Shown here: positions 1 through 8,274 of the stretch, piece by piece
Layout: each line of letters begins with the position of its first letter
How positions within the stretch are numbered: position 1 is the stretch's first letter
Origin: Clostridia bacterium
GTDB lineage: Bacteria > Bacillota > Clostridia > Christensenellales > Borkfalkiaceae
Assembly: GCA_029061155.1 (NCBI GenBank)
Contig: JAIDSQ010000085.1
Location: forward strand, 1 to 41,212
Length of the DNA stretch: 41,212 nt
Direction: 5' to 3'
Notes under the pieces: model-generated
What the model was told of the DNA's origin: nothing
The model's input: the letters and a program-made list of their open reading frames with translations, nothing else
Database searches by the model: none
Translations under genes and position numbers: made by a program

Positions 1-1026
1 TTAATTGATTTTTATCATAATGCAGGATTTCCCTATTCGTTTTCAATTGCGGCGGATGTTTACGATATGCTGCCCAACGATACCGATTTAAGCCCCTTCC
101 TTGAAAAGGGCTTTGCGGGTATGAACTTCGCTGTTTTAGACAGCTTAAAGGTGTACCACAACGAAAAGGACGTATACGAATCTGTGGACGCGGGTTCGCT
201 TGCAAAGTATTGCGATACTATGTTGCCGCTTTTGGACGAGTATACGACGAATACAAAGTACGCTGCCCGCGACTATTTCCTGAACGGACACGACACATTG
301 TTTTTCACGCTATTCCCTAACGCGCTTGTAAGTTACAGCGCCGTCACGGGCTGGATATTTTTCGGCAGCATCATCGCGCATGTATGCGCACTTGCAGTAA
401 TATCGATATGGAAAAAGCGGTTAAACTGGAAAAAGCTTTTGTTATCGTTTTTGATAGATTTGGCGTTTATCGCAATTACTTGCGGTCTCGGGTTCTTAAT
501 AGCAATAATCGCGTGCGCGTGCAGCGGAGTAAATTACCACATTATGTTTGTAATCGGCGTAGCGTTCGACGGAGGCTTGCTCGTAATTTTCTCGCTGCTT
601 ATGGCTGCGGCGTTTGTGCTTGCAACGCTGTTCAAAACCAAATTGGGTTTCAATAGTTCCGAAATGACTTTGGGCGGACTTTTGATAAACACTTTGCTTG
701 CGATTGTCTGCGCTGCGGTTATTTTCGGCGGAACTTATCTGTTTGTAATTCCCGTATTGCTTTATGTACTCGGCGAAGAGGTGAAACTGTTTGTCAGAAA
801 CGAAAAAATCAAAACGGGCATTACGGTTGCAATGTGCGCCGTAGCAACAGTCTTTACGCTTAGCGCATACATCTCTTTGATTTATTCTCTGTACGTGTCG
901 CTTACATTCGGCGCGCTCGGTATAATAACTGTTTTTGCAATTTTACCGCTGACAATGTGCGTTCCGCAAATATGCGGATTGTTCGAGGCGTTACCCTTTA
1001 AGCAGGAAGTCGAGGAGGCGGTATGA
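1..1026 (+). CDS. M28-family peptidase with C-terminal multi-TM domain (5' partial)
   Basis: The reading frame is open to the first base of the window, so the ATG at 67 is internal and the gene is cut off on its 5' side. The first ~90 visible residues match the end of an M28 zinc aminopeptidase catalytic domain: a DTDLSPF segment (family SDxxPF), GMNFAVLD, then YHNEKDVYESVD, which corresponds to the family's YHTxxDT block with the last zinc-ligand histidine. The rest is a hydrophobic domain of roughly eight membrane segments, running from about VTGWIFFGSII to the C-terminus. M28 peptidases fused to such a domain are membrane-bound exopeptidases whose catalytic part is expected outside the cell. 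The stop overlaps the next gene's start (ATGA), which implies translational coupling. The family call rests on the C-terminal third of the catalytic domain only; the metal-binding HxD and EE motifs lie outside the window. Confidence 0.75.
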   Translation, partial: LIDFYHNAGFPYSFSIAADVYDMLPNDTDLSPFLEKGFAGMNFAVLDSLKVYHNEKDVYESVDAGSLAKYCDTMLPLLDEYTTNTKYAARDYFLNGHDTLFFTLFPNALVSYSAVTGWIFFGSIIAHVCALAVISIWKKRLNWKKLLLSFLIDLAFIAITCGLGFLIAIIACACSGVNYHIMFVIGVAFDGGLLVIFSLLMAAAFVLATLFKTKLGFNSSEMTLGGLLINTLLAIVCAAVIFGGTYLFVIPVLLYVLGEEVKLFVRNEKIKTGITVAMCAVATVFTLSAYISLIYSLYVSLTFGALGIITVFAILPLTMCVPQICGLFEALPFKQEVEEAV

Positions 1027-2000
1027 AAAAGTTTTTAATTGCCATCGCTGCGGTCGGGGCTTTAATGTGCGGAGCCGCGGGCTTATCCGCCTGCGCAAAT
1101 ACAACGGAATATTCAGTCGCTTGCCAAACCTGTGAAAACGGAAGAGTGATTGTTGCCGACAATAATGTAAAAGCGGGGCAAAAGGTAATCTTAGCGGCGC
1201 ACCCGAACGCGGGCTATAAGCTTACTTCTTTTCTCTTGGACGGAGAGGTACTGGAGGGTTGCTCGTTCGTTATGCCAGAAAAAGACGTGACTGTTTCCGC
1301 AGATTTTGAGCTTATAACCTATTCTATTAACTACGTTTTGGGGGACGCCGTCCTCACCGAAAACAATCCCGATACTTATACAATCGGTAGTGAAACGCAA
1401 TTACACGCGCCTCAGAAAGAGGGGTATGAAATTTGCGGCTGGTACAGGTACTGCGTACCAACCGAATATGACTGGAATATGGAAGACTACAGGGTTACAA
1501 GCCTTGAAGGGCTTTACGGCGACCTTACCTTATACGCAAAGTACTACAATCCTCCGCACGAAATAAGCGTTGCAGACAGTGCAAACGGCTGGTGTTACAT
1601 ACAGAATTACAATTATGAGGCGTATTACGGCGAAAAGTATAACGTGGAGGTTGAGCCTGATACAGGTTACGAGTTTGACTATTTAGCCGTAAACGGCGAA
1701 CGCGTTGAGGGAACTTCGTTTATTATGCCTGCGGGCGGCGCGGAAATTACAGCGGTATTTAAACCTGTTGTATATGAAATAAACTACGTTCTTTTCGGCG
1801 GCAAAAACGCGAAAGGCAACCCGACCTCGTTTACGGTTGAGGACGGTTATATACATTTGAAAAACGCAACGAAGAGCGGTTATATGTTTATCGGTTGGTA
1901 TACGGACGAGGCAATGACCCAGCCGGTATACGGTGATTTAAACGTTTACGATTATATTGACAGCCCTTTAACTCTCTACGCATATTTTGAGAGATATTAA
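1023..2000 (+). CDS. Lipoprotein with InlB-type (Listeria-Bacteroides) repeats
   Basis: A 325-residue secreted lipoprotein. Residues 1-24 form a lipoprotein signal peptide (MKKF, a hydrophobic core, then lipobox LSAC with Cys24 as the predicted lipidation site). Two divergent InlB-like segments follow the pattern 'GYKLTSFLLDGEVLEG..FVMPEKDVTVSADF' and 'GYEFDYLAVNGERVEG..FIMPAGGAEITAVF'. Each precedes a classic InlB B-repeat: 'INYVLGDAVLTENNPDTYT' to 'LTLYAKYY', and 'INYVLFGGKNAKGNPTSFT' to 'LTLYAYFE'. The layout is thus a duplicated module of about 140 residues. Such repeats are small beta folds used in surface proteins for binding or spacing; no enzyme motif is visible. The ATGA overlap with the M28 gene suggests a shared transcript and a function next to that peptidase at the membrane. 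The ligand is unknown. Confidence 0.8.
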   Translation: MKKFLIAIAAVGALMCGAAGLSACANTTEYSVACQTCENGRVIVADNNVKAGQKVILAAHPNAGYKLTSFLLDGEVLEGCSFVMPEKDVTVSADFELITYSINYVLGDAVLTENNPDTYTIGSETQLHAPQKEGYEICGWYRYCVPTEYDWNMEDYRVTSLEGLYGDLTLYAKYYNPPHEISVADSANGWCYIQNYNYEAYYGEKYNVEVEPDTGYEFDYLAVNGERVEGTSFIMPAGGAEITAVFKPVVYEINYVLFGGKNAKGNPTSFTVEDGYIHLKNATKSGYMFIGWYTDEAMTQPVYGDLNVYDYIDSPLTLYAYFERY

Positions 2001-2066
2001 AAACCGTATAAATGATGTACGGAAAACAGAGTTTCGGCGGGAAATCTGTTCATTACGTTTTTACTA

Positions 2067-2095
2067 TTGACAATTTTAGGCTGATTTTATATAAT
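2067..2095 (+). promoter_or_regulatory. Perfect consensus sigma-A promoter for the kinase gene
   Basis: TTGACA at 2067-2072 and TATAAT at 2090-2095 are separated by exactly 17 bp. Transcription should start near 2102. The promoter lies inside the ORF-track version of the kinase gene (start 2012), so the real start codon must lie downstream of it. It separates the kinase/carbonic anhydrase pair from the upstream lipoprotein gene. Confidence 0.85.
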
Positions 2096-2137
2096 CAGTA
2101 TGTGTATCATCATATGAATGGCGCGACGGAGTTTTAT

Positions 2138-4795
2138 ATGAGCCGTAAAGAAAAGATTACTAAAAAGCATTTCTTATCAAACCGCGGTCAACGCGTAATG
2201 TTGGTCGGCGTTATAGTTTGCGTTGTTATTTGTGCATTGTTGTTCAGTTTGCTGGGCGTGTTTATGAGTAAGAACACGAGTCACGCCGTCGATCATATTG
2301 GCGAAAAATCAATGCGTGAAATGAGCTATCAGCTTACCCAACGTTTCGAGACGGTAATGGAACAGCGCATAAGTATGATGCAAATGTTGGCGGATGACTT
2401 CGGCGCGGCGGAGACTCAGGAAGAGCGCGCGAAACTGGCAAGCAGCGCTGAGAATTGGAAGTTTAAGTATATTGCATTTATGCGCATAAACAAAGACCAT
2501 ATCGCCGAAGAAGAAGACGGAAGAACGATGGATTTCATTTCGGATAACACGTTCATTGTTACTTATTTGGTCCCGTTCAGACAGTCGGTTTTAGACGGTA
2601 ATCCCAAGATAGCCGTCGGCACCGGCACTGCGAAAGACGGCACCAAAGAGGATATCATAATGTGTTCCGTTCCCACAGACAAACACATTATGCCTAACGG
2701 TGAAAAAAGTATGGCGCTCGTCGCAGGGTTTTCCAGCGCTGATTTTATCAGTATGCTGAATATGAACTCCGAGGAAAGCAAGGATACCTCCGCATATATT
2801 ATACTTGAGGATGTGCGCGAAGACGGTGAAACTAACTCGCTGGTTTTAAAACGTGATGAAGACACCGAATACGCAAGCTTTTCCGCGTTGCTAAAAAACG
2901 AGTACGGAAGTTCGGATAATTCTATGGACGAAATTATCCGTGAATTAAACGAGTGTATGCGCAAAGACGAAGTGTATTCCAACATTATTCACGTTGAAGA
3001 TAAGCATATTCATATGTACTGCAATACATTGAGTAAGTCGGAATGGTATCTCGTAACGCTTACAAACAATTCCGAAATGAACGGCACGATAAGAGCTTTG
3101 AACAATCATTGGGTTATAATGATTGTCGTTACGGTCGCGGCAATAATCGTAATACTTGTAGGAATTTTCGCCGTTTATTACTATTTCAATAAGAAAACCC
3201 TGTTGCAGCTTGACCACGCGAGAGAGGCGGCAATTAATGCCAACAAAGCAAAGAGCGAATTTCTCTCCAATATGTCGCACGATATCCGTACGCCTATGAA
3301 TGCAATAGTCGGTATGACGTCGATTGCAACGTCTAATATAGATAACAAACAGCAGGTTCAGGATTGTCTCAAAAAGATAACGCTTTCAAGTAAGCATTTG
3401 CTTGGACTTATCAACGACGTGCTCGATATGTCTAAAATCGAAAGCGGAAAGATGACGCTCAATATGGAGAATATTTCTCTCCGCGAGATTATGGACGGAA
3501 TTGCCACTATCGTGCAGCCGCAGTTAAAGATAAAATCCCAGAAATTCGATATCTATATTCACGACATTATCAGCGAAAACGTATATTGCGACAGCGTCCG
3601 TCTTAATCAAGTGCTTTTGAATCTTTTGTCTAATGCGATTAAATTCACGCCCGAACAGGGTTCGATAGACATTGCACTCTGTCAGGAAAAATCACCGCTC
3701 GGCGAAAAATACGTACGCAATATTATTGACGTGCGCGATACGGGAATAGGAATGACGCCGCAGTTTATGGAAAAGATTTTCGAGTCATTCACCCGTGAAG
3801 ACAGTACACGCGTTCATAAGACGGAAGGTACCGGGCTTGGAATGGCGATTACAAAGTATATCGTCGACGCAATGCACGGAACAATCAACGTCGAGAGCGA
3901 ACTCGGCAAAGGCAGTCATTTCCATATCGTTCTCGACCTCGAAAAGGTGGAAACACCCGAAGAAGAAATGGTTTTGCCCGACTGGAATATGCTTGTAGTT
4001 GACGACGACGAGCAGTTATGCCGTTCGACGGTTGCATCGCTCAAAGGAATTGGTATTCGCTGTCAGTGGACGCTTTCGGGTGAAGACGCCGTTGAAAAGG
4101 CTATTAATGCGAACGGTGCGGGTGAAAAATTCGACGCTATTCTACTTGACTGGAAATTGCCCGGAATGGACGGACTTGAAACGGCGCGCAGGATTCGCAA
4201 GCAACTCGGCGATGAAATTCCTATTCTCCTCATTTCCGCATACGATTGTTCGGATATGGAAAAAGAGGCGCGCAAGGCTGGTATAAGCGGATTTATTTCC
4301 AAACCCTTATTCAAATCTACGCTGTATTACGGTTTGCGTAAGTTTACTCAGGAAAATGCGGAAAGCATTAAAGAAAATCAATCGGTATCAAAGAGTACGG
4401 ACCTGACCGACAAACATATCCTGCTTGCCGAGGACAACGACCTTAACTGGGAAATTGCCGAAATGCTATTGGAAGACGAGGGTATAAAGGTTGACAGGGC
4501 TGAAAACGGTAAGATATGCGTTGAAATGCTGAAAAATTCCGCACCAGGTACTTACGACGCAATACTGATGGATATACGTATGCCCGTTATGACGGGATAT
4601 GAGGCGACGGTTGAAATCCGCGCACTCGATCACCCCGATAAGCATTTGCCTATTATCGCAATGACGGCGGACGCTTTTGCCGACGACATGAAAAAATGTC
4701 TTGACTGCGGCATGAACGCGCATATTTCAAAGCCTATCGATATGGATTTGCTTAAATCAACGCTTTCAAAATTCCTCACAAAAGAAGACAAATAA
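2138..4795 (+). CDS. Membrane hybrid sensor histidine kinase with two receiver domains
   Basis: An 885-residue hybrid kinase. I start it at ATG 2138 (MSRKEKITKK), preceded by ACGGAG, because the perfect promoter at 2067-2095 lies downstream of the ORF-track start. Domain order: TM1 at about 20-43; an extracellular sensor region of about 280 residues (Cache-like size, ligand unknown); TM2 at about 325-350; HisKA with phospho-acceptor His381 in SHDIRTPMNA; HATPase_c with N box NLLSNAIKFTP, G1 DTGIGM and G2 GTGLGMAI; REC1 with Asp671 (LLDWKLPGMDG, LVVDDDE); REC2 with Asp812 (LMDIRMPVMTG, LAEDND). Conserved receiver lysines are in SKPLF and SKPID. All catalytic motifs are intact. There is no HPt or DNA-binding output domain, so phosphotransfer must pass to a partner elsewhere or end in signalling by the receivers. 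It is probably cotranscribed with the carbonic anhydrase, 26 bp downstream. Confidence 0.9.
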   Translation: MSRKEKITKKHFLSNRGQRVMLVGVIVCVVICALLFSLLGVFMSKNTSHAVDHIGEKSMREMSYQLTQRFETVMEQRISMMQMLADDFGAAETQEERAKLASSAENWKFKYIAFMRINKDHIAEEEDGRTMDFISDNTFIVTYLVPFRQSVLDGNPKIAVGTGTAKDGTKEDIIMCSVPTDKHIMPNGEKSMALVAGFSSADFISMLNMNSEESKDTSAYIILEDVREDGETNSLVLKRDEDTEYASFSALLKNEYGSSDNSMDEIIRELNECMRKDEVYSNIIHVEDKHIHMYCNTLSKSEWYLVTLTNNSEMNGTIRALNNHWVIMIVVTVAAIIVILVGIFAVYYYFNKKTLLQLDHAREAAINANKAKSEFLSNMSHDIRTPMNAIVGMTSIATSNIDNKQQVQDCLKKITLSSKHLLGLINDVLDMSKIESGKMTLNMENISLREIMDGIATIVQPQLKIKSQKFDIYIHDIISENVYCDSVRLNQVLLNLLSNAIKFTPEQGSIDIALCQEKSPLGEKYVRNIIDVRDTGIGMTPQFMEKIFESFTREDSTRVHKTEGTGLGMAITKYIVDAMHGTINVESELGKGSHFHIVLDLEKVETPEEEMVLPDWNMLVVDDDEQLCRSTVASLKGIGIRCQWTLSGEDAVEKAINANGAGEKFDAILLDWKLPGMDGLETARRIRKQLGDEIPILLISAYDCSDMEKEARKAGISGFISKPLFKSTLYYGLRKFTQENAESIKENQSVSKSTDLTDKHILLAEDNDLNWEIAEMLLEDEGIKVDRAENGKICVEMLKNSAPGTYDAILMDIRMPVMTGYEATVEIRALDHPDKHLPIIAMTADAFADDMKKCLDCGMNAHISKPIDMDLLKSTLSKFLTKEDK

Positions 4796-4821
4796 TTTTA
4801 TCAACGTAAATATTGAAAACT

Positions 4822-5382
4822 ATGAAAGAGAAAAATGTTTTAGCCTCCTATGCGTTGGAGCAGTTAAAGAAAGGTAACAAAAGCTATCTCGGCGCAGTAA
4901 CGTGCAACGGTGATATTTCGCCCGAAAGGCGCAGGTACACGAGCGAGAACGGACAAGAGCCTTACGCCGTTATTGTAAGTTGTTCGGATTCAAGGGTAAT
5001 ACCCGAGAATATTTTTTCGGCGGGAATAGGAGACTTGTTCGTAATACGTGTCGCGGGCAACGTCATAGATAATAACCAGCTCGGCAGTATAGAATATGCC
5101 GTGGAGCATTTAGGCTGTAATCTTGTAGTTGTGCTCGGGCATACGGGCTGCGGCGCGGTAGGCGCGGCGGCGAAACAAAACGGAGGTTACGTAAAGTTTA
5201 TCACAGATGAAATACTGCGTGCAATCGGTATGGAAACGGACGGGATAAAGGCAAGCGTTTTAAACGTAAAGCAAAGCGTATCAAAAATTCAAAAGCTTTT
5301 GGAAAAACGTGACGGCTTGCTTGTTACAGGTGCGCTTTATCACACCGAAAGCGGTATCGTCGATTTTGATTTGAATATATAA
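4822..5382 (+). CDS. Beta-class carbonic anhydrase
   Basis: A 186-residue beta-carbonic anhydrase, interconverting CO2 and bicarbonate with a zinc in each active site. The family ligands are present: Cys54 and the Asp56/Arg58 dyad in SCSDSRV, and His107 and Cys110 in LGHTGCGAV. The length is typical of a compact bacterial beta-CA. I prefer ATG 4822 over the track's TTG at 4813, although neither has a convincing Shine-Dalgarno sequence. No terminator lies between the kinase and this gene, so it probably relies on read-through from the kinase promoter. The context does not reveal whether CO2/bicarbonate is a signal for the kinase. The downstream hairpin ends the unit. Confidence 0.9.
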   Translation: MKEKNVLASYALEQLKKGNKSYLGAVTCNGDISPERRRYTSENGQEPYAVIVSCSDSRVIPENIFSAGIGDLFVIRVAGNVIDNNQLGSIEYAVEHLGCNLVVVLGHTGCGAVGAAAKQNGGYVKFITDEILRAIGMETDGIKASVLNVKQSVSKIQKLLEKRDGLLVTGALYHTESGIVDFDLNI

Positions 5383-5400
5383 TGAACTGTCAGATAAATC

Positions 5401-5427
5401 AACGCGCGGCGTTTTCCGCCGCGCGTT
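5401..5427 (+). terminator. GC-rich hairpin after carbonic anhydrase
   Basis: A perfect 11-bp stem AACGCGCGGCG / CGCCGCGCGTT has a 5-nt loop. The downstream tract (accgtttatttac) is only moderately T-rich, so it is a terminator-like hairpin rather than a textbook one. It lies 18 bp after the carbonic anhydrase stop codon. Confidence 0.6.
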
Positions 5428-5465
5428 ACCGTTTATTTACATTATTTATTATTTTTCATATTAAA

Positions 5466-5494
5466 TTGACAAATAGCAACAAGTATGATATAAT
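5466..5494 (+). promoter_or_regulatory. Perfect consensus sigma-A promoter for the triple-repeat/uL15-like gene
   Basis: TTGACA at 5466-5471 and TATAAT at 5489-5494 have an exact 17-bp spacer, placing the start site near 5501. The track's TTG start at 5507 would leave almost no leader, which supports the ATG at 5549. Confidence 0.85.
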
Positions 5495-5548
5495 AAAATA
5501 CAAATTTTGCGGTTTCACTTTTTCTTTGAAACTATAAGCGGTAGGATA

Positions 5549-7852
5549 ATGGGATTTTTGCCTTTGCTAACACAAAATAATACCGACATAATTGCAACTA
5601 TCGTTGTAATTGTTGCGGCAGTAATAATAATGAGTTTTGTCGTGCTCGGTCTTGCATTGGCAGCGTATACCCATAGTAAAAAGGGACAAGCGGCTAAACA
5701 GGCAGTATCGCAAAAGACTCCTGCCAAGGCGAAACAGAAAAAGCAAGCTGCGGCTGCCTCGAATGATACTCAGTCAGGAAATACCGGCATTATGCCTCAG
5801 TTGGGATATCAGCAGCCATTATTACTTTCGGGTTGCTCAAACCTTTTGTTGCCCGCTGCAAGCGTTCCGTTAATGCTTGAGGGCGGAAGACAGCTTGCTA
5901 TTGCCGAGCATGCTGAAACCGCGGAAGAACAGGCGCCCGAAGATACCGGACTTACGCTTAAGGAAAGTATTGCCATTGCTATGGCGGCTGCCGTAAAACA
6001 TATTAATATAAATAAGAGGACCGTAGCGGCATGGCTAACTGAAAACTACGGCGAAGAAATAAAACTCAACCGTAGAAATAACAGAACGTCAACCGGCTTG
6101 CCCCTTGCCGATACTCATTACCTGATTAAAAAGGGCAAACAGAAGTGCTTTATTTACGTTTATGACTTCGACGAAGAAAGGTCGATGCTGTTGCTCCGTG
6201 CGGACGACAAAACCGCTACAGAAATTATAGAACAATATCCGTCGATAAGGAAATCCCTGTTCCCCAAATCGAACGCGGAACAGTGGTATACTCTTATCCC
6301 GAATATCGGCTTTGAAACGGAAGAGCAAATTTATAACATAATCGCGTTTATTATCGCGCGCCTTATGTTCGGTGAGGACGCGCCTGTAGTCTTTGAACCC
6401 GTGCCAGTTGAAGAACCTGCGGCGCCTGCGACTGTAATAGAGGAAGTTGCCGAAGAACCTGCAATTGATGAAGGCGATGGACTTACGCTCAAGGAAAGCA
6501 TTGCGCTTGCGGCGGCAACAATTTCAAAGCACATCAATATAAACAAGACCACAGTAGCGAAGTGGCTTACTGAAAACTACGGTGACGCTATACTGCTTAA
6601 CCGCAGGGACAACAGAACGAAGACTGGCTTGCCGCTTGCGGATACACATTACATAAACAGAAACGGCGACAAGAAGTGCTTTATCTACGTCTACGAGCTT
6701 AGCAAAGAAAAATCAATGCTGTTGCTACGTGCGGATAAGCGCACGGCAGCCGAAATAACCGGGCAGTACCCGTCGATAAAGAGATCTCTTTTCCCCAAAA
6801 CAACGCAGGAAGGCTGGTATACTTTAGTTCCCAACCTCGGTTTTGAATCTGAGGAAGAGATATACGACATAATCGCTTTGATTATAGAACGGCTTGTATT
6901 CGGCAATAAGAGCAGGTCTGTAGAGTATCTGCCGCTTGTTGAAGAGGGCCCCGAACCCGCGGTTGCCGAAGAAGAAGTTGTTGTTGAAGAGCCTGTTGAG
7001 CAACCTGCCGAAGTTGCAGAAGAAGAAGTTGCCGAAACGGCTGAAGAACCGATAGAGTTGGAGGACGAAGAAGAAGATATAGAAGAGGAAGACGAAGAAC
7101 TTCCTCCCGAGCAGGTTGACGTCGAGGTTGCGGCAAGAGGTATAACGCTTAAAGAAAGTATAGCGCTTGCCAACGCCATGGCGCAGATGAAGATAAACAA
7201 GAGTACGGTTGCAGCATGGCTTACCAAAAAGTACGGCGACTCCGTAATACTCAACCGCAGGGAAAACAGAATTAAAACGGGCTTACCGCTTCCGGATACG
7301 CACTACGTAATGCGTAACGGCAAAAAAAAGTGTTTTATCTACGTTTACGAGCTTAGTGACGATAAATCCTTCCTGTTGCTGAAAACGGACGGCATAACGG
7401 CGTCCGAGATTGCGGAAAAGAATCCTCTGTTCCTCAAATCGCGTTTCCCCAAATCCAAATACGAACAGTGGTATACACTCGTTCCCGATATCTGCTATAA
7501 GAACGCGAAGGAAGTGTTCGACGTTATCGAGCTTGTGCTTTCAAGGTTCCTTGAGCATGACGAAACCAAAGTACTTTACGAAAAGGTATATGCAAAGCGC
7601 AACGGTCACAGAAAGCCGGGCAAGAAGTTTGCCGTAAACTGCGACACGCTTGCCAAGAACTATAAAGCGGGCGAAACCGTAAATATGGAAAACCTGAAGG
7701 AAAAGGGCATTGTTCCAAAATCGGCAAAGCAGATAAAGATACTTGCGCGCGGTGCGCTCACCAAACCGCTTACTGTAATCGCCGACGACTTCTCGGCTGA
7801 GGCGGTAATGTACATAAGTAAAATAGGCGGAAATCCTATTCTTACAGATTAA
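5549..7852 (+). CDS. Membrane-anchored protein with three YjbR/MmcQ-like repeats and a uL15-like C-terminal domain
   Basis: A 767-residue protein from ATG 5549 (MGFLPLL). A single TM helix (about residues 12-36) is followed by a Lys/Ala-rich stretch, which predicts a cytoplasmic body. Three homologous blocks of about 140 residues sit at about 134-275, 311-453 and 531-666. Each has LTLKES, NINK/MKINK, TVAxWLTxxYGD, NRRxNRxxTGLPLxDTHY, KCFIYVYEL, a LLLRAD-like strand, QYPSI..SLFPK and QWYTLVPN. The second half resembles MmcQ/YjbR-type double-wing domains (LLLKxDPxLAEELRExYP..HW); this is a by-eye assignment. Linkers are Glu/Pro/Ala-rich and strongly acidic. Residues about 692-767 (VNMENLKEKGIV, IKILARGALTKPLTV, the GG near the end) follow the C-terminal half of ribosomal protein uL15. 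It is not the housekeeping rplO, which is ~145 residues and lies in a ribosomal operon. Function unknown; nucleic-acid binding near the membrane is conceivable. Confidence 0.75.
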   Translation: MGFLPLLTQNNTDIIATIVVIVAAVIIMSFVVLGLALAAYTHSKKGQAAKQAVSQKTPAKAKQKKQAAAASNDTQSGNTGIMPQLGYQQPLLLSGCSNLLLPAASVPLMLEGGRQLAIAEHAETAEEQAPEDTGLTLKESIAIAMAAAVKHININKRTVAAWLTENYGEEIKLNRRNNRTSTGLPLADTHYLIKKGKQKCFIYVYDFDEERSMLLLRADDKTATEIIEQYPSIRKSLFPKSNAEQWYTLIPNIGFETEEQIYNIIAFIIARLMFGEDAPVVFEPVPVEEPAAPATVIEEVAEEPAIDEGDGLTLKESIALAAATISKHININKTTVAKWLTENYGDAILLNRRDNRTKTGLPLADTHYINRNGDKKCFIYVYELSKEKSMLLLRADKRTAAEITGQYPSIKRSLFPKTTQEGWYTLVPNLGFESEEEIYDIIALIIERLVFGNKSRSVEYLPLVEEGPEPAVAEEEVVVEEPVEQPAEVAEEEVAETAEEPIELEDEEEDIEEEDEELPPEQVDVEVAARGITLKESIALANAMAQMKINKSTVAAWLTKKYGDSVILNRRENRIKTGLPLPDTHYVMRNGKKKCFIYVYELSDDKSFLLLKTDGITASEIAEKNPLFLKSRFPKSKYEQWYTLVPDICYKNAKEVFDVIELVLSRFLEHDETKVLYEKVYAKRNGHRKPGKKFAVNCDTLAKNYKAGETVNMENLKEKGIVPKSAKQIKILARGALTKPLTVIADDFSAEAVMYISKIGGNPILTD

Positions 7853-7867
7853 TAATCAGATATATAA

Positions 7868-7898
7868 AAGGGCGCGGCGTATATTACGCCGCGCCCTT
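7868..7898 (+). terminator. Rho-independent terminator
   Basis: A 14-bp stem (AAGGGCGCGGCGTA pairing with TACGCCGCGCCCTT) closes a 3-nt loop and is followed by AATTTTAT. It lies 15 bp after the stop codon of the triple-repeat gene and separates it from the giant-gene unit. Confidence 0.85.
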
Positions 7899-7999
7899 AA
7901 TTTTATGCTGAATTTGGTAAAAAACAGCAAACGTAGTGAGTTTTGAACAAATTTTGATGCATAAAAGAGCAGTTTTTGAGAGGAAATGTCGTAAAAGCA

Positions 8000-8028
8000 T
8001 TGACTTTATGAAAAAATAGTTATATTAT
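8000..8028 (+). promoter_or_regulatory. Sigma-A promoter of the giant gene
   Basis: TTGACT at 8000-8005 and TATTAT at 8023-8028 are separated by 17 bp, in a run of alternating A/T. The start site would be near 8035, leaving a leader of about 240 nt before ATG 8275. The -10 could also be read as TATATT at 8021 with a shorter spacer. Confidence 0.65.
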
Positions 8029-8035
8029 ATATATA

Positions 8036-8274
8036 GGTTAATAGGTAAAAAAGCAATATTATTATAAATATAGTATTCTTTTTAAGTAGGCGGGTTAAAG
8101 CCCCGTCAATTTTGGCACCTTTTAAAAAGGTGTCCTGTTTGGCTTGCAAAAGTGGTAATTGCGTAGACAGGAGGGTACCCTCCTGTGCGTTACAAGGTAA
8201 CGCACAAACAGTATTATAAGGATTACACGTTTCATTGAAACACATTACTATAAAATTATTTAAGAGAGGTAACT
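8036..8274 (+). promoter_or_regulatory. Structured 5' leader of the giant gene (stacked hairpins)
   Basis: This gene-free leader holds several self-complementary elements in a row: CACCTTTT/AAAAGGTG around 8114-8134; a perfect 20-bp palindrome ACAGGAGGGTACCCTCCTGT at 8167-8186; a perfect 9-bp stem GTGCGTTAC-AAG-GTAACGCAC at 8185-8205, sharing two bases with the palindrome; and GTTTC-ATT-GAAAC near 8230. The GGAGG inside the palindrome is an anti-SD-like sequence and could be bound or masked. The real RBS is AGAGAGG, about 5 nt before ATG 8275. None of the hairpins has a T-tract, so simple attenuation is not obvious. I could not match it to a known riboswitch class. The rest, 7907-7999, shows nothing beyond A/T-rich spacer. 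Confidence 0.6.

Noticed and set aside
67-1026. Complete 319-aa membrane protein starting at ATG 67
   Set aside because: The frame is open to base 1 and the codons before 67 encode FYHNAGFPYSFS-like M28 sequence, so the ATG is internal.
5507-5548. TTG start at 5507 for the triple-repeat protein
   Set aside because: It lies about 6 bp after the predicted transcription start; ATG 5549 gives a normal leader and a cleaner TM anchor.
6691-7254. 187-aa minus-strand Ser-rich ORF
   Set aside because: It is the antisense of the Glu-rich linker (GAA/GAG codons read as TTC/CTC and TCT), low in complexity and without an RBS.
7624-7852. Genuine ribosomal protein L15 gene
   Set aside because: It is an in-frame C-terminal domain of a long TM-anchored protein with no ribosomal operon nearby.
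8100-8210. Known riboswitch (c-di-GMP, T-box)
   Set aside because: The conserved core motifs of those classes are not found; only simple hairpins are visible.
8006-8245. 79-aa minus-strand ORF in the giant gene's leader
   Set aside because: It crosses the hairpins and the promoter and has no RBS or recognisable protein features.
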